A stretch of DNA of 53,092 nucleotides. Origin: Planctomycetaceae bacterium (lineage in GTDB: Bacteria; Planctomycetota; Planctomycetia; Planctomycetales; Planctomycetaceae). Positions 52,850 to 53,092 of this stretch are shown piece after piece; the first letter of the stretch is position 1, and every line of letters starts with the position of its first letter. Location: NCBI GenBank assembly GCA_018699955.1, contig JABISG010000007.1, forward strand, positions 1-53,092, read 5' to 3'. The notes under the pieces are model-generated. The model had not been told where the DNA came from. It saw nothing but the letters and a program-made list of their open reading frames with translations, and ran no database searches. Made by a program: the position numbers and the translations under genes.

Positions 52850-53092
52850 GGGATTGAAGCAAGACGGGCGACAGATGCGCTGGTGGAAAGACGAAGTCAC
52901 CACCGCATGGAAATGCCGTGCAGGAAGGTATCGATCATCATCGGCAGATTCTGCCGGTCGATCAGAACCGAATCGGAAAACTCGACGCGATTTGCACTTG
53001 AGGCTCATTCAGCACAGTCAAACGCCGAAGAATCGTCCCAATCGCACGAATGACAAACTGTACTGACCGTCACAATCCGGTGTCAGACCGAC

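Overview
The window looks like a chromosomal segment from a member of the Planctomycetota. The evidence is family content rather than a marker gene: three DUF1501 proteins with Tat-like leaders, a 1641-residue PVC-type haem/cupredoxin protein, a secreted sulfatase, large hybrid histidine kinases, a leucine-rich repeat protein, many small secreted or lipoprotein hypotheticals, moderately high GC, and many palindromic intergenic repeats. No rRNA, tRNA, CRISPR array, integrase or transposase gene was seen.

Layout. (1) 0-2.2 kb, minus strand: probable edge of an exopolysaccharide locus (shortened membrane protein, GT2 glycosyltransferase, degenerate GGDEF protein). (2) 2.5-7.4 kb: a DUF1501 protein, a TlpA-like lipoprotein next to a beta-propeller/dihaem cytochrome, and a secreted thioredoxin-like gene interrupted by one in-frame TGA. 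(3) 7.7-13.6 kb: ceramidase-like hydrolase, organophosphate-type MFS transporter, sugar/choline-phosphate-type nucleotidyltransferase, short MetE-like zinc methyltransferase, EamA transporter. (4) 13.7-20.3 kb: YYPPP-rich secreted protein, LRR protein, and a three-gene signalling operon (receiver, receiver-adenylate cyclase, hybrid kinase). (5) 20.6-29.4 kb: giant SGNH/PVC/PA14/cupredoxin/cytochrome protein, then a membrane polyferredoxin and an FMN-binding lipoprotein that form a likely extracytoplasmic electron-transfer pair. (6) 29.5-40.7 kb: D-carbamoylase-like nitrilase plus C45 Ntn hydrolase, several small secreted proteins, DUF1501, amidohydrolase, MddA-like methyltransferase, HAD nucleotidase, outer-membrane barrel. 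(7) 41-53 kb: five-PAS hybrid kinase, receiver-ATPase regulator, sulfatase, diguanylate cyclase, a tandem pair of membrane-anchored paralogues, DUF1501 and a secreted phospholipase D-like protein.

The observation most worth following is at 6793-7347. A signal-peptide-bearing thioredoxin-like protein has TGA exactly where I expect the second Cys of a CxxC motif. The frame stays open on both sides, and a stem-loop lies 17-40 nt after the TGA with a 4-nt loop containing G at its second position. That is the pattern of a bacterial selenoprotein (CxxU) with a SECIS element. A simple nonsense mutation or sequencing error is the main alternative, and no selA/B/C/D gene is in the window to decide it.

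Other themes are dense signal transduction (two hybrid kinases, cAMP and c-di-GMP enzymes, receiver-only and receiver-ATPase proteins), extracytoplasmic redox chemistry (c-type haem, cupredoxin, flavin, Fe-S), and at least six kinds of palindromic or dispersed intergenic repeats.
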